From Hormiphora californensis (taxonomy: Eukaryota; Ctenophora; Tentaculata; Cydippida; Pleurobrachiidae), in the NCBI GenBank assembly GCA_020137815.1, contig CM035352.1:5004998-5068997 (forward strand): a DNA stretch of 64,000 nucleotides, given 5' to 3'. Made by a program: the position numbers and the translations under genes. The stretch's first letter is position 1. Every line of letters begins with the position of its first letter. Below are positions 1-12,700 of the stretch, piece after piece. Below the pieces are notes generated by a model. It did not search any database and had not been told where the DNA came from. It saw only the letters and a list, made by a program, of their open reading frames with translations.

Positions 1-210
1 ACATTTAGATCAACTAGGGAGATCAAATTAAAGCGCTCAAATAGGTTAGGGTTAGGTTAAAAGGGGAGGAAACATGCAATATTGGGGTCTCTTGACTCTT
101 TTAGATAAAAATAAAGTGCTCAAATGATTCTACCAAATCTAGACTTAGTCTTATATCCTAGCTTCTTCACACCAAAATTGTCCTAAAAAGGGTGCTATCT
201 CATCACTAAC

Positions 211-3200
211 CTGGCATGGGAGGGGGTGCAGAACCAGCCTGATCAGCTGCAATAACTTTCTTAACTCTACTCTCGATCCTCTTCAACTCCAGTTTCTGGG
301 CATCCAGTGTTTCAGGTTGTGCAGCCTCCAGACTCATATTGGCCCACTTGTTCCACCCCTTGTAATATCTACAATCATGATCTTTGGCATCTTCAAAGAA
401 TTTGAGTGTATCCAGTGCGGGATTAGGAACTTTGTTCATAGTGTTGAGATCGTGTAGCCATATACCCTGTTTCAACTTGTATTTAGATTTCAACCTCTGA
501 TCATCTTTGAGCCGCTGCTCATCCTGTCCAATGGAGGTATCCACTGTGTTCAGACCCTGGTTCACATAACTAGATATCATAGTAAATGCCTTCCTCTTTT
601 CTCCAACCCCATTAGCCGTGTTCCACTGGTGCTTGAAGTACTGGTAGGCCACGTGGGGATCCATGGGGCTCTGCATGGCTGTTGTGCTGGGATCAGATCC
701 TATCAGGTCCAATAAAATCTTCTTGGCTAGGTTTCTCCGGCCACTTTTCTGGGCTATGGAGCTGAATTTTAGCCACGCTCTGATGTCCTCACGGGGCTCT
801 AGGACGAGTTTGTGGACCTCGAGTATACGAGACCAGTCGGACACGTTACTCTGGCAGCCCTGGAGTCGGTTCCACCACACTTCTCTTAATCTGGGGAGGG
901 GGGGGGGGGTCATAGATCATACTTCTCTCAATCTGGGGGGGGGGGGGGGAGGGGGTCATGGATCATACTTCACTTAATCTGGGGGGGGGGGGTGTCATGG
1001 ATCACACTTCTCTTAATCTGGGGGGGGGGGGGGGGTCATGGATCATACTTCACTTAATCTGGGGAGGGGGGTGGATCACACTTCTCTCAATCTGGGGAGG
1101 GGGGTGGATCACACTTCACTTAATCTGGGGGGGGGGGGTGAATTCATGGATCACAGACCGAAATACAGACAGACAGACAGACAAATAGACAGGGCAGACA
1201 CACACACAACTCCTACCTATCTTTCCGTATCTGATCCTTCTTTATCATATCAGCCTCACTCTTATACTCTCTACAGTTACTGGGATTCAGGTACCCTAGC
1301 ACTTCCTCCATCTCACTCAGCATGTGCATGTCCACTATCTTGGTGTACATTCGGTGGTATCCCTCCTTTACTATCACAGTTATCTCCTGGTCCAGGGTGT
1401 TCCTGAAGGGAATACAGAGGGGGTTAGTGCTGGGGGGATACAGAGGGGATACAGAGTTATCTCCTGGTCCAGGGTGTTCCTGAAGGGAATACAGAGGGGG
1501 TTAGTGTTGGGGGATACATAGGGGATACAGAGTTATCTCCTGGTCCAGGGTGTTCCTGAAGGGAATACAGAGGGGGTTAGTGTTGGGGGATACATAGGGG
1601 ATACAGAGTTATCTCCTGGTCCAGGGTGTTTCTGAAGGGAATACAGAGGGTTAGTGTTGGGGGATACATAGGGGATACAGAGTTATCTCCTGGTCCAGGG
1701 TGTTCCTGAAGGGAATACAGAGGGTTAGTGTTGGGGATACATAGGGGATACAGAGTAATCTCCTGGTCCAGGGTGTTCCTGAAGGGAATACAGAGGGGGT
1801 TAGTGTTCTACAGGGTGTTCCTGAAGGGAATACAGAGGGAGTTAGTGTTGGTTGGGGATACAGAGGGGATACAGAGTTATCTCCTGGTCCAGGGTGTTCC
1901 TGAAGGGAATACAGAGGGTTATAAAGCTTACACAGAGCTGGGTTAGCTGGGATGGGGGATACATAGTTTTATAGCGTTAGTGAGGTCACTGAGGTGTCTT
2001 CAATAGACACACTGTATGTAAAGTCCTTATTATGCATAATTCATCTTGTCCAGCCGGAAACTCAAAGCAAAGCTCCTTAGAGCTAGCACATGTTTTTGTT
2101 TAGTCTGACGTGTTATAACCACTAAACGTTTATCAATGGATCCTCCCTAGTTTGCATGATAGTAGACTCACAGAATATAAATGAGCATCTGTTGTGTTCA
2201 TGTTGTGATGACATTACTCAAGCTAGCCCCTAATTAGGGGCGGGTGCTCTGTACCACAGCTGCTTTATAATTGTTATGTTCTAACCCTCCCTTTACATTT
2301 GTAAAGGTAGGTGTTTCGGGTGCGGGGCGCCCGAAACACAGTCTAGCCAGGCAACTTAATAAAGCAGTATAAAGTCCAGCTTGGGATTGTTAATGGGATT
2401 GTCTTAAACAATCCCATAATATTGCTCTGGTACACTTATAAATTTTCGAATTCATTTTCAAATTTTTTAAAAGGTTAGTACGTCGTGTGATGAGTTAATC
2501 TCTCTATCTCTGATCTATATTCTCTATCTCTACTTGAACAGGGCAAAATAGTTTCTCAATTGAGTACCATGTGCTCGTTTCCTAGCAACACAAGGTGTGT
2601 TCGATAATTGTCGATAAGTGTCTGTAACAGACTTCTCCTAAAATAGTTTTGAGTTGAAAGTATGATCAAATGATCACCCTTTACTCTGATTAGATCTTGA
2701 TGTGCCAGACTGTATGTGCAAATATTATTTTTTCCCTCGTCTAGGTACAGGATTCATTCGACCGGATGTATGTTTGCTTTATAAAAAGTCATAATGGATT
2801 GGGTTGGTTTGGGATTTCTCGCGGTGGTGGGAGAGAGCTGGTTTCAGACATTGAATACAAGGAAAACAAAGAATTCTTTGTTTTCCTTGTATTCAATGTC
2901 TGAAACCAGCTCTCAAGGAAAACAAAGAATTCTTTGTTTTTCTTGTATTCAATGTCTGAAACCAGCTCTCTCCCACCACCGCGAGAAATCCCAAACCAAC
3001 TGAATTGTACCGCGGGCGGAGTTGCCTCAATAATGGATTGGCACCTTTTATAAATCCTAGTTACGCTTATTAAATCATTGTATTATTTGTGTTATTTAAT
3101 TGTGTATTCTTTTGTTGAGTAAGTAACAAGTAATCTTTAGGATGAGTCTTGGACACTCCACCGGAGGGACTACATTCCCAGATTTCGGTGTGTTTCTATT

Positions 3201-6200
3201 TGTGGTGGTGTGCGGGTTGATCTCAGTGGTTCTAAACCCACCCGTTCTGTACCGGCACCTGGGTGCTCCTTTCACCGTCCACCGAGTAACTAGCTTCCTG
3301 ATCGCCCTACTAAATCTAATCAGCAGTATAATTCAAGTATACGCTGCATTCGCCTTCATTTTACCGGAAGACCAAGACTATAATGAGAGTGAGAAGACTG
3401 TTGCTTTTGGAGTAAGGGTTTACTCAGCTACCCTCACAAGTACAATCTTAATTCCCAATCTTTTGACTGCAATAATGCTCGCAGCCCGTTACTTTCAACT
3501 CCGATTTCCACTACGTATCCAACGAAAGACTCGGTTTTTTGTTGTCTGTGCTTGTGTTTCACTCGCTCAAATCATTATCATGATTTGTTTCCATACTGTG
3601 AACGTTGATAACATTAATTGGATGGATGCTACTGCCATGGCGTTTAATTGGGACCCATTTGGCGAGAACGATGGTTTATCTTTTAATATGATGGATAACC
3701 GTACTCCTATGTTGACTTCATTGCTAATGAGTCTGTCAATTCCATCAATATTGCAAGTAGCCGGAATTGTCTTTATTCTCCTCACCATACGGCATTTGAA
3801 ATGGTCGGACAGTGAAGCAGCAAACCAGTCTGGAAGGGACACGAGAAGGATTACACACAGGATCTTATTATTGAACGCAGGAAGCCTTCTACATACCATC
3901 TCTCTAATTCTATTCGTTTCGATGTTGGTCAGATCTTATAGTGCTACCGCAGACTTGAAGGAACCCATTGGGCAGGAAAAATATATATATAGATGGAGTG
4001 GAACAGTATTTTATATCATTCTGCCCATCTTTCTCTCGGCTGTTAACCCTACTATCTACTTTATTACTGCAACAGGTAAACCGGCCTCCCGTATTACACG
4101 AAGCGAGAGAAATGGACACACGAGCACTAGCCGTTTATGAAATGTTGACTATATAATTGACAGCACCAAGACAGCACAGAGTTTTAGTTTTACGAGACTT
4201 ATTTCTTTGTACTCCTGGCGTCTTTCTGTAGAAAGATGATAGATCATGTACTTTATAGTTGTTCGCCTCAGCACTCGATATATCAATAATACCAGCTGAA
4301 GCACCAAAGCGATTTGTTGTTTACCGCTATAAGACAAACGATTGAACTTTTGACTGAACAGAATCTTTTTACAGTGCTGCTTGTAGTCGTATTACCGTAA
4401 TAGAAATACAGTAAGGAGACGCGCACGTTGCATAACGCGCGGCAAAAAGTGAATGTGTTCAGCACGTACTAGCGCCCTGATTGGCCACGGTTGCGCGTCG
4501 TCTTACTGTATCCCACTACAAGCGACCGTGTTAAGCGCTTTTCCAAACAGGCAAGAGCACATGTCACACTCTAAAAATATCTCAAGGTGGTAGAGCACAT
4601 GTGCCGCACATGTTTAAAGGGAGCTCTCTCACGTCAACTTCAAGACGTGGTGGGAACGTTTCTCAATGAGACACGTGGGTAATATCCGTGTTATTGCCGT
4701 GTTATTGTCAATAAACTGAGCCAATAAACTCATTGAGGTGTAACACAGATCATGAGATGTTAAATAATTCCTCTGCACATCTCCCTCTTTCCAATTAGTT
4801 CTCCCTTCCGTTTCGAATGGTGTCTGTGCTTGTCTGTGCTTGGAAATTGTATTGTTTGCCAAGAAAAGTTTGTAAACAGTCTCCCACTGTCACCGAATCC
4901 AGGCGAATAGTCATTGGCGATTCTCATTTCTGACCCTTATTTACTTTTACTCAGTTTTAGTCCAGTATTGCCAGACGACAGAAGCTTACCAACTGGGCTA
5001 CAATATCTGGAATTATCCTTTCTTCACTGTTTTCAATGGCTCTCTACTCCACTGGAGGGACCACATTCCCAGATTTCGGTGTGTTTCTATGTGTGGTGGT
5101 GTGCGGGTTGATCTCAGTGGTTCTAAACCCACCCGTTCTGTACCGGCACCTGGGAGCTCCTTTCACCGTCCACCGAGTAACCAGCTTTCTCATCGCCCTA
5201 CTAAATCTAATCAGCAGTATCATTCAAGTATACGCTGCTTTTGCCTTCATTTTACCCACGTGCGATGAGGATTATCAAGATTCTAAACCGGGGAACGGGA
5301 CGGCGATGCGATTAATACAACTGTCTTGTGGAAAGGTTGTCCAGGTAACAACTGGGATAGTTGTTTACAGCATGGTCCTCACCAACATCATTCTACTACC
5401 TAACCTGCTGACTGCAATCATGTTAATTGCACGGTATTTTCAACTGAGATTCCCTCTTCGAACCCCACCTAAGAGGCTCTATCTCGGGATCGCATTGGCT
5501 GCATCCCTAATTCAGTGCACATCCACTGTATGGAAATTTCTGGCAAATAGCCAGTTTGTAATATGGATGCAACCTCTCCTTCTCGCAGCGAATTTGAACC
5601 CGTTTAATTTTAAGCCTCCCAGCCGACTCAAGACATTTGTTTCTCTCCTTCTTGGACTATTCCTGCCCTTTATATTCCAAGTAGTTGGGGTGGTTTTTGT
5701 AGGACTCACTATCGCCCATCTGAGGAACTCGAGAGGTATGGCTGCAAGTCAGTCGGGTCGGAATCCAAACAAGATAACTTTGCGGATACTGCTTCTAAAC
5801 GCAGGGAGTATCGCCCATACAGTGCTACTTATTATGTTTGTATGTTACACATTGGAAACTGCCACCGCAGCAGCAGCAACAGTAACAAGACCATACAGGA
5901 TTTCCAGTACTGGATTTTTCGTTATTCTACCTATACTTCTGTCAGCGCTGAATCCTTTGATTTATTTTGGTACTGCTGGTACTACTCCAAAAAAGAACAA
6001 CACAGTAAGAAGTAACGCTGCTACGGATCAATCTCGCAGCTAAGACTCACTTCGTCTTGATTCGATACGTTGAACTAACTCAGCCAACTAGCTGGTAGCA
6101 CAAGCGACGATTTTTATAATAAAATGTTGTTTATAGTTGTAGGGTAGAACTTTCAGCAGAAGTATCTTGCTATTCCGAACCATCACAGAGAAATAAAATG

Positions 6201-9200
6201 CGGTGTGAGTTACACAAGAAATAATATCTCTGGTGACTATTTTGTTCAGTAAAATTATAACATTAACTTTCTAACTTTTCAACAAAACTAATGTTTCTTT
6301 ACTTGACTACCTAAAAATAACCTCAGTCCTCACACCTCGTATCACCTACCAATTTGATCAACCCAATTTCAATTTATTTTGTAATGTACATAATAACTAC
6401 ATCCCGTACCTTGATTGATTGATGAGTTCCTGTGCTGCATCATAGTTAGACTTGTTAATCTGGATCAGGGCAGAAAAGAAATGGCGCTGGTAGCTCATTT
6501 GCATCTGATCTGGAGAAGGAAAGGCGGGATTTAGGGGATCGTGTGGCGGATCGAGTGTGTCTCATGTGAAACGGATTCCCGGGGGGGGGGGGGGGGGGGG
6601 TTTATCCGGTAAATCGGGGTCCAACTGCAAATATTATAAACCTAGTTACCATGACAACAACAAAAACACTTAACTCACCAGTATACTTCTCGAGATCGTT
6701 CCATCGGCTAAGCCGCCAAGCTGCCGTTGCTGCTAGTGTGGCCATTTGGGAGCTCTGATCAGTGGACATATCAGCAGTAGTTATTGGCGGGGCCTTCTTC
6801 TCCGCTGTATGGAAATATATAGTGATTGAAAGTTCGATACTTGTTGTTCTCACCCCTAACTCACGACTCGATATGGTATTGACAGTTGGCAGACCTTATA
6901 TAAATCATACATAAGTAAGGCGGTCTGTCTAATTGTCAGGCTCTGTTCTGTACTCACGTTGTTGTTGGCCCCAATAGATATCAATAGTGTCCTGCATGTC
7001 TGTCCACTTGTTGAGGGCCTCCAGGCATCTCAATTTGCCCAAAACGTGGCTAACATGTACATCTCGTCCAGATTCCAGTTTCAGGTTGTACATGTGTAGA
7101 GCCTCGCTCCACTGCTGGAGTTCTTCGTACCTGTGTGCAGTTGGGGAATATATCAGGGTTGCAGGGCTTTACTCAGACGGAGCTATTATACACCTGGTGC
7201 TCACAGCACAGTAGATTCTCGATATAACGTGAATGTCGGCGAAGGAGAGGTAAGTTTTCAGTGAATTTACTGTCCACATACAATGACGTAATTTTTAAAT
7301 GCTACTATGCAAATGAGCTCTTTGCAGAAACTGTTTATACCTACCCCGCCCAGGCTAATGACCTGTGTGTTTAGCCGACACTAAACAACTTTCGTGTGTG
7401 TATTCAAAGCCATGAGGTACATAGTGGTATATAGCCCATTCTTAGTGTGTTAATTAGTCATATCAGGTTGCTGTTCTTCCTCATAGGACTTTAGTGTGCC
7501 TGAAGGCTTCTTCATGTGAGTGTGATGGTTTCTCTGTGTGTTTCTATGTGCGTGGTGGTGACTGATGTAGGAAATTGACACTACTCTTTTTGCTTTTGAG
7601 TAGCAGTGATACTGATTAGATCATTGAGTCAGCTTATATCTATCGGAAAAGAATTTACTTAGTGATAAGTGAGTGGTCCCTGTGCGTGTCGTTTTTTAAA
7701 TCATTATTATTGTTAGCTCAGTTGATATACCCCTTGCATTGCTGGACTTGGTAATGAAATTACCCCTCCGCGTTATAATAGCTCACGGATCAATAAAAAG
7801 GGGTGACTTCTTAACCAATGCTGGACACACTTCTCCATTTCTCGAACCCCATCACTGTCCCCCTCTATCTCTCTATATCCCTCTCCCACCCCGTCTCTCT
7901 CCTTCTCTCACGTACCATGAATCTTCAGGACTGAGGATGCCCGGGTTCAGTTGGGCGTATTTCAGTACACCCAGGGCTGCCTTGGGTTGCTGTAAGATGT
8001 TGTTGATCCTCAACAATTCCACCAGAGTGGCAGGCTCCTGGTGATGATGGAAATCTTTCTCCACGTAACGGAGAGCTTTGGCGTAGGAGTTACACCTCTT
8101 AGCCGCTTTTATGTAGACCTAGGGAGAGAGTGAGGGTAAGGGGTTTAGACAAATTGATAGGGAAAACAGTGAAAGAAAACTACGTCTAAATTCGGCCCAA
8201 TATAATCTCCAAACCGTCCTTTCCCTACTCATTACCTCATTTCGGATGTCTAGGACGCCCTTTCCCCAGTGTTCCATAAACTCCTGTAGATTTAGGATAT
8301 CCAGAGTCACCTCGGGTAAGCTGTGCGTCTCTAGCACCCTCTTCAAGTTGGATTCCAACTCGTCCTGAGAGGAGGGTTTATAGCTAAAATAGAGCATTGG
8401 CCTGTTATGTTCTAACCCTCCTTTACATTTGTAAGAGTGATGATAGCTGTCAGCTAGCATGATTGGCCTGACCCTATTCTAACTTCTTTCAAATCGCAAG
8501 AGAACCCTGGTCAGAGCATTAGCCTGCCAGGTTGAAAGTGAAAAAGAGAGAAGGGTAAACTCACTGGAGTGAGTAAGAATGACGACACTTTGAGGTGACA
8601 CGTATTACATAACATGTACATATTTTTTGCTTTGCATAATGTGACAGGTTTAAAATGCGAGGAAATTAGAAGCAGAAGACATGTGGGAGAAGACGAAATT
8701 GTCGGAAAAGCAAAATTAGAGGGCCGGGGATGCAGAAAGGGATAGAAAAGGGAGAGAATGTTTGAAAAAAGGAAGCGGTAATATATAATTGCAATAGATT
8801 TTTTAAAAAAAGGAGAAAAAAAGCGATAGAAAGAGAACAGTTTGATTATTTTTCAGGAACACGTCATTGTTCTCTCTGTGGCGGCGTGTGTGTGTTTTTT
8901 AAATGGCTCGTATCAGGTTACCATCTCTGTGCGCTGCAGTAGGAGAACATTCATTATTTGTTGAACGATTAAAGGTCGGGTCTGTTATAGCAAGACGGGT
9001 CTGTTATAGCGAGACGAATTGTCCTTCCTAGCTCTCTCCATTGTTCGCTTGTTCCACACACTCTTTATTTCGTGTCTGTACTCTGTAGTAGTGGGCACAG
9101 CTGCTAAGCTCCTTCATAGCAATATCAACCTGCTCCATAGAAATACTACCCTTCATCTTCAAGACAATCTTATCTCGTAGATATAAATACTTTTTGCAAT

Positions 9201-9666
9201 ATCTCTCTTCCGACAGATCTATAGATGGTATAATGAGCCGCTTTTTCAGAATCAGCGTCTTTTTCCTTTCTTTCTTTCCATCCTTTAACGTTCTCTATGC
9301 AAGAGCGTTGTGTGTGTGTGTGTGTGGCTCTAGGTTATAGCGTACCAAACTCTGCCGCACGACAGAACGGAACAGCAAGAGCGTTGTTGCACCATATCAC
9401 TCATTAATTTCCTCTTTGTATCACCTACGCAGTCTACACTCTACATTTATAATGGCACACCTATGTCCTATGTAAATGGTCGTTTTGTGACTCCCTCTCT
9501 CTCTCTGTGTTTCTTTTGATCTCACTCTCCCTCTCTCTCTCTATGTTTCCCCGCTCACTCTTTTATTATTTCTCTTCCTGCACAAGCAATAATAAATGTG
9601 CAGTGTACATTAGTACACAGTGTTGTAAATACATTTCTTGCCAAGCCTCCAAGTATAAAAACTCTC

Positions 9667-9704
<38 letters not shown>

Positions 9705-12700
9705 TCTCTCTCTCTCTGCTAAATATCTAACATCTCTCCTAAATATCTAACATACTAATATATATATATATATAACTTCAATTGATACAGTAAGCTTTTT
9801 GATACAGCTATATGTACACGGTAACTCAGATAGTAGTTTACTGCAGCTTCCTGCTAGGACACAGTTTCTTGGTGCTGTAAATTACACTGCCAGCTCTCAA
9901 TTGGAGCTCTTTCTGAGTATCCTAACTCTCTCTCTCTCAGTCTCCCTCCCCCTCTCTCTCTCTCACCTAGGATACTGCTTCCTTCTTTGTCTTGATCTAC
10001 CGAACCCTCACAGAAATGCAGTGTGAGCCACACAATCTTGCAGTTGAGTTATAGTGAACGTGATATATTATGCCCTTGAGCTTGTAGTATTTACAGTAAA
10101 TCATGAACCCACAAGCAATCAGCGATTGGAAAATCCGGTGTTCTTAGATATTTTCCCTTGCATGTTGTTATGCTGGTCACCACATTAATTGTCTATACAG
10201 GAACTGAATCTCACTCCCGACCTATCTCACTCTCTCTCTGTTTCCCTCCGACTCTGTCTCCCTACCACTCTCTCCCTTCAAATCACCTTCATTCATCAAC
10301 AGCATGCTATTGCTTCACTTTCCCTCTGAGATCCACACTTTACCATCACAACATCCAAATCCCCCTCTCCCAGATGGGTCTCTCTATACTATATCTCATA
10401 CTCAGTCCTCAGATGGGTCAATTTATGTGCGGTGTGTCTCTCATCTCTCTCTGTGTGTGAGTGTGTGCCCCGTAGCACACCTGGTGCTATTTGCTCTAGA
10501 GTGTAATTGTGTGACATGTGTGTGCTTTCTGTATGAAGCGTGCCGCACTCCTGCCACCCGCAGATAAACACACGCTCTTGTTTTGATTTTACAATTGGGG
10601 CATTCCTCCTGAATCTGAAATATAAATTTTGTGTAAAGCTGTGTAGAGAGTGCAGCCAGCTTGTTCCTAAAGTTCTCCCATATATGTCAGTGCTGGCCAA
10701 AGTGTGCACTGTCTTTACAGTTCCTGTCAATTTGATAACCACATTAGCAACACTGTCAAACACATTGCTGATACTTCCTCAGTGTGTGTGTATTATGGAT
10801 AGTCTCTCATAGTTGTTTTATCTCACCACCCTCTCTGTCTATCTCACCACCCTCTCTGTCTATCTCAATTCTCACCACCCTCTCTGTCTGTCTGACCACC
10901 CTCTCTGTCTGTCTGACCACCCTCTCTGTCTGTCTGACCACCCTCTCTGTCACGTCTGTCTCTCCTCTCTCTCTGTCCCATCTCTCTCCCAAATCTCTAA
11001 CATATCAACTGATACAGTAACACCCTTTCTCCTTCTCTGTCTAGGTTGAAACATGCCGAAGCGCCACCACAACTATCGCCCAGTTCCGCATGATATTGAG
11101 TTCGAAGGAGCCGCAGGAGGGGACGGTCGAGTGAGAACACTGCCCAGTTATCAGTCTACCCTGGCACGGTGCCGGTTTACATCCTTCAAGGAACGGGCCA
11201 CCCAACAGAGCAAGGAGAAGGATCGGAGGAAACGAGAGGAGCGGAGGGAGAGGGCCGAGTGGTCGTGTGCCAAACGGGTTTCATATCATATGGGCAGTTG
11301 TTTCAAAGGGTTGTGTCAGTGTGCTGGTATCTGCGGGTTCCGGTGGCCCCAGTGGAATCCATGGGGTAAGGAGATTAGGAAAATCGAGGCGTTCCACGGA
11401 TCCAACGCTTCGACTTACTTCCTCGCCCTGGCATGGTTACTAAAAATAGACATTGCATGTATGGTGATTGGGGTAGCTTTTTTGGTGACACCCGGTATAT
11501 ACATTGGAATGAGCTCTAATGACACCACAATATTTAACCGTGACTCACCCTGTACGAACAATGATGTTATGGATGGTGATGGTGCACTGGCGGACACTGT
11601 CAACTCAATAGCTCAGTTTTTAGCGGGTAACGGTTGGATGGAAGGGACCCCATTCTTCATTGGTTGGTACCCCGCAGATGATCTCTACCCATGGCTGCCC
11701 TACCCGAACCTGTATTGCGGGGTGGTCCTCACATTCTTCTTCCTCTCTCTCATCGTCATGACTAGCAACGTGGCCGAGTTCCTAAACAGGTCCGCCACGG
11801 AGTCAATTGACACCCAACGGAGCCCCTACACACGTGCCCTTCTCCTGGGATGGGATTTTGCTATCGTTGAACGGGAAGCCGCTGAACTCCAACTAAAGAC
11901 GGTTGAGAAGCGACTTGTTGAGTTGTTAGCCGTTGAAAAACAGCGGAATAAAGCATGGGGTGTCTGTGAGAGAGGGTGTACGGTGTTATTCCGTGTTCTA
12001 ACCAACACCCTGTCAGTGGCCCTTGTAGCGGGGTATTTCTATATTCTCCTCCAATACGGGGGTCTACTAGAGCAGAAGAGTGATGAACATTGTGTCCTGC
12101 TGACAGGGGTGGGAGGACCTAACTCGACCCAATCTCTGGCGGATACTTTATACAAACACTGGCAAACATACTCTGCACCTATTATAATAGCCCTCGGTAA
12201 CACGATCTTCCCTGCCTTGTTCAACATTCTCGGACACCTAGAAGGGTACCGAGGGGACAGCGCTAGGGTGAGGGTAACCATGCTCCGGTCGGGGTTCATG
12301 AAGCTAGCCAGTATATGTGCCACCCTGTACCTGATCTACAGTGACGTCAGTGCCGGGAGTAGTGACGTCATTAGTGATCCTGTATTCCCGTGTTGGGAGA
12401 ACCACATGGCCTCCAGGCTCTACCAACTGTGGCTCGTTAACCATGTCATTTTCTGGGGCTACATGGGTCTCAGGAGGGTACTCTATATGATTCTAGGGTG
12501 TATCAGGCACGGAAAACACCGGGAGGAGTTTAGTATTACTGAGGAGATCCTGGAGCTGAGTTACAGACAGATGCTGGTCTGGTCTATCTTCCCCATGTGC
12601 CCACTAATGACAGTCGTGGCTGTTGCGGAGACAATCGTGACGTTTTATATCAAACGTGCCGTGGCTCTCAGAGATATCTCCTACTCCGTTGTCCTGAGAT

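Noticed and set aside
958-1946. Several short glycine-rich open frames on the plus strand
   Set aside because: They are translations of the splice-acceptor minisatellites and G-runs. The real coding signal is MTOR on the other strand.
2794-3003. 69-codon frame as a small gene
   Set aside because: It spans a near-perfect palindrome with internal duplication, which keeps the frame open by symmetry.
10389-10812. Overlapping open frames on both strands upstream of TMC
   Set aside because: They are in low-complexity CT-rich DNA, with no recognisable domain on either strand. More likely the TMC 5' flank.
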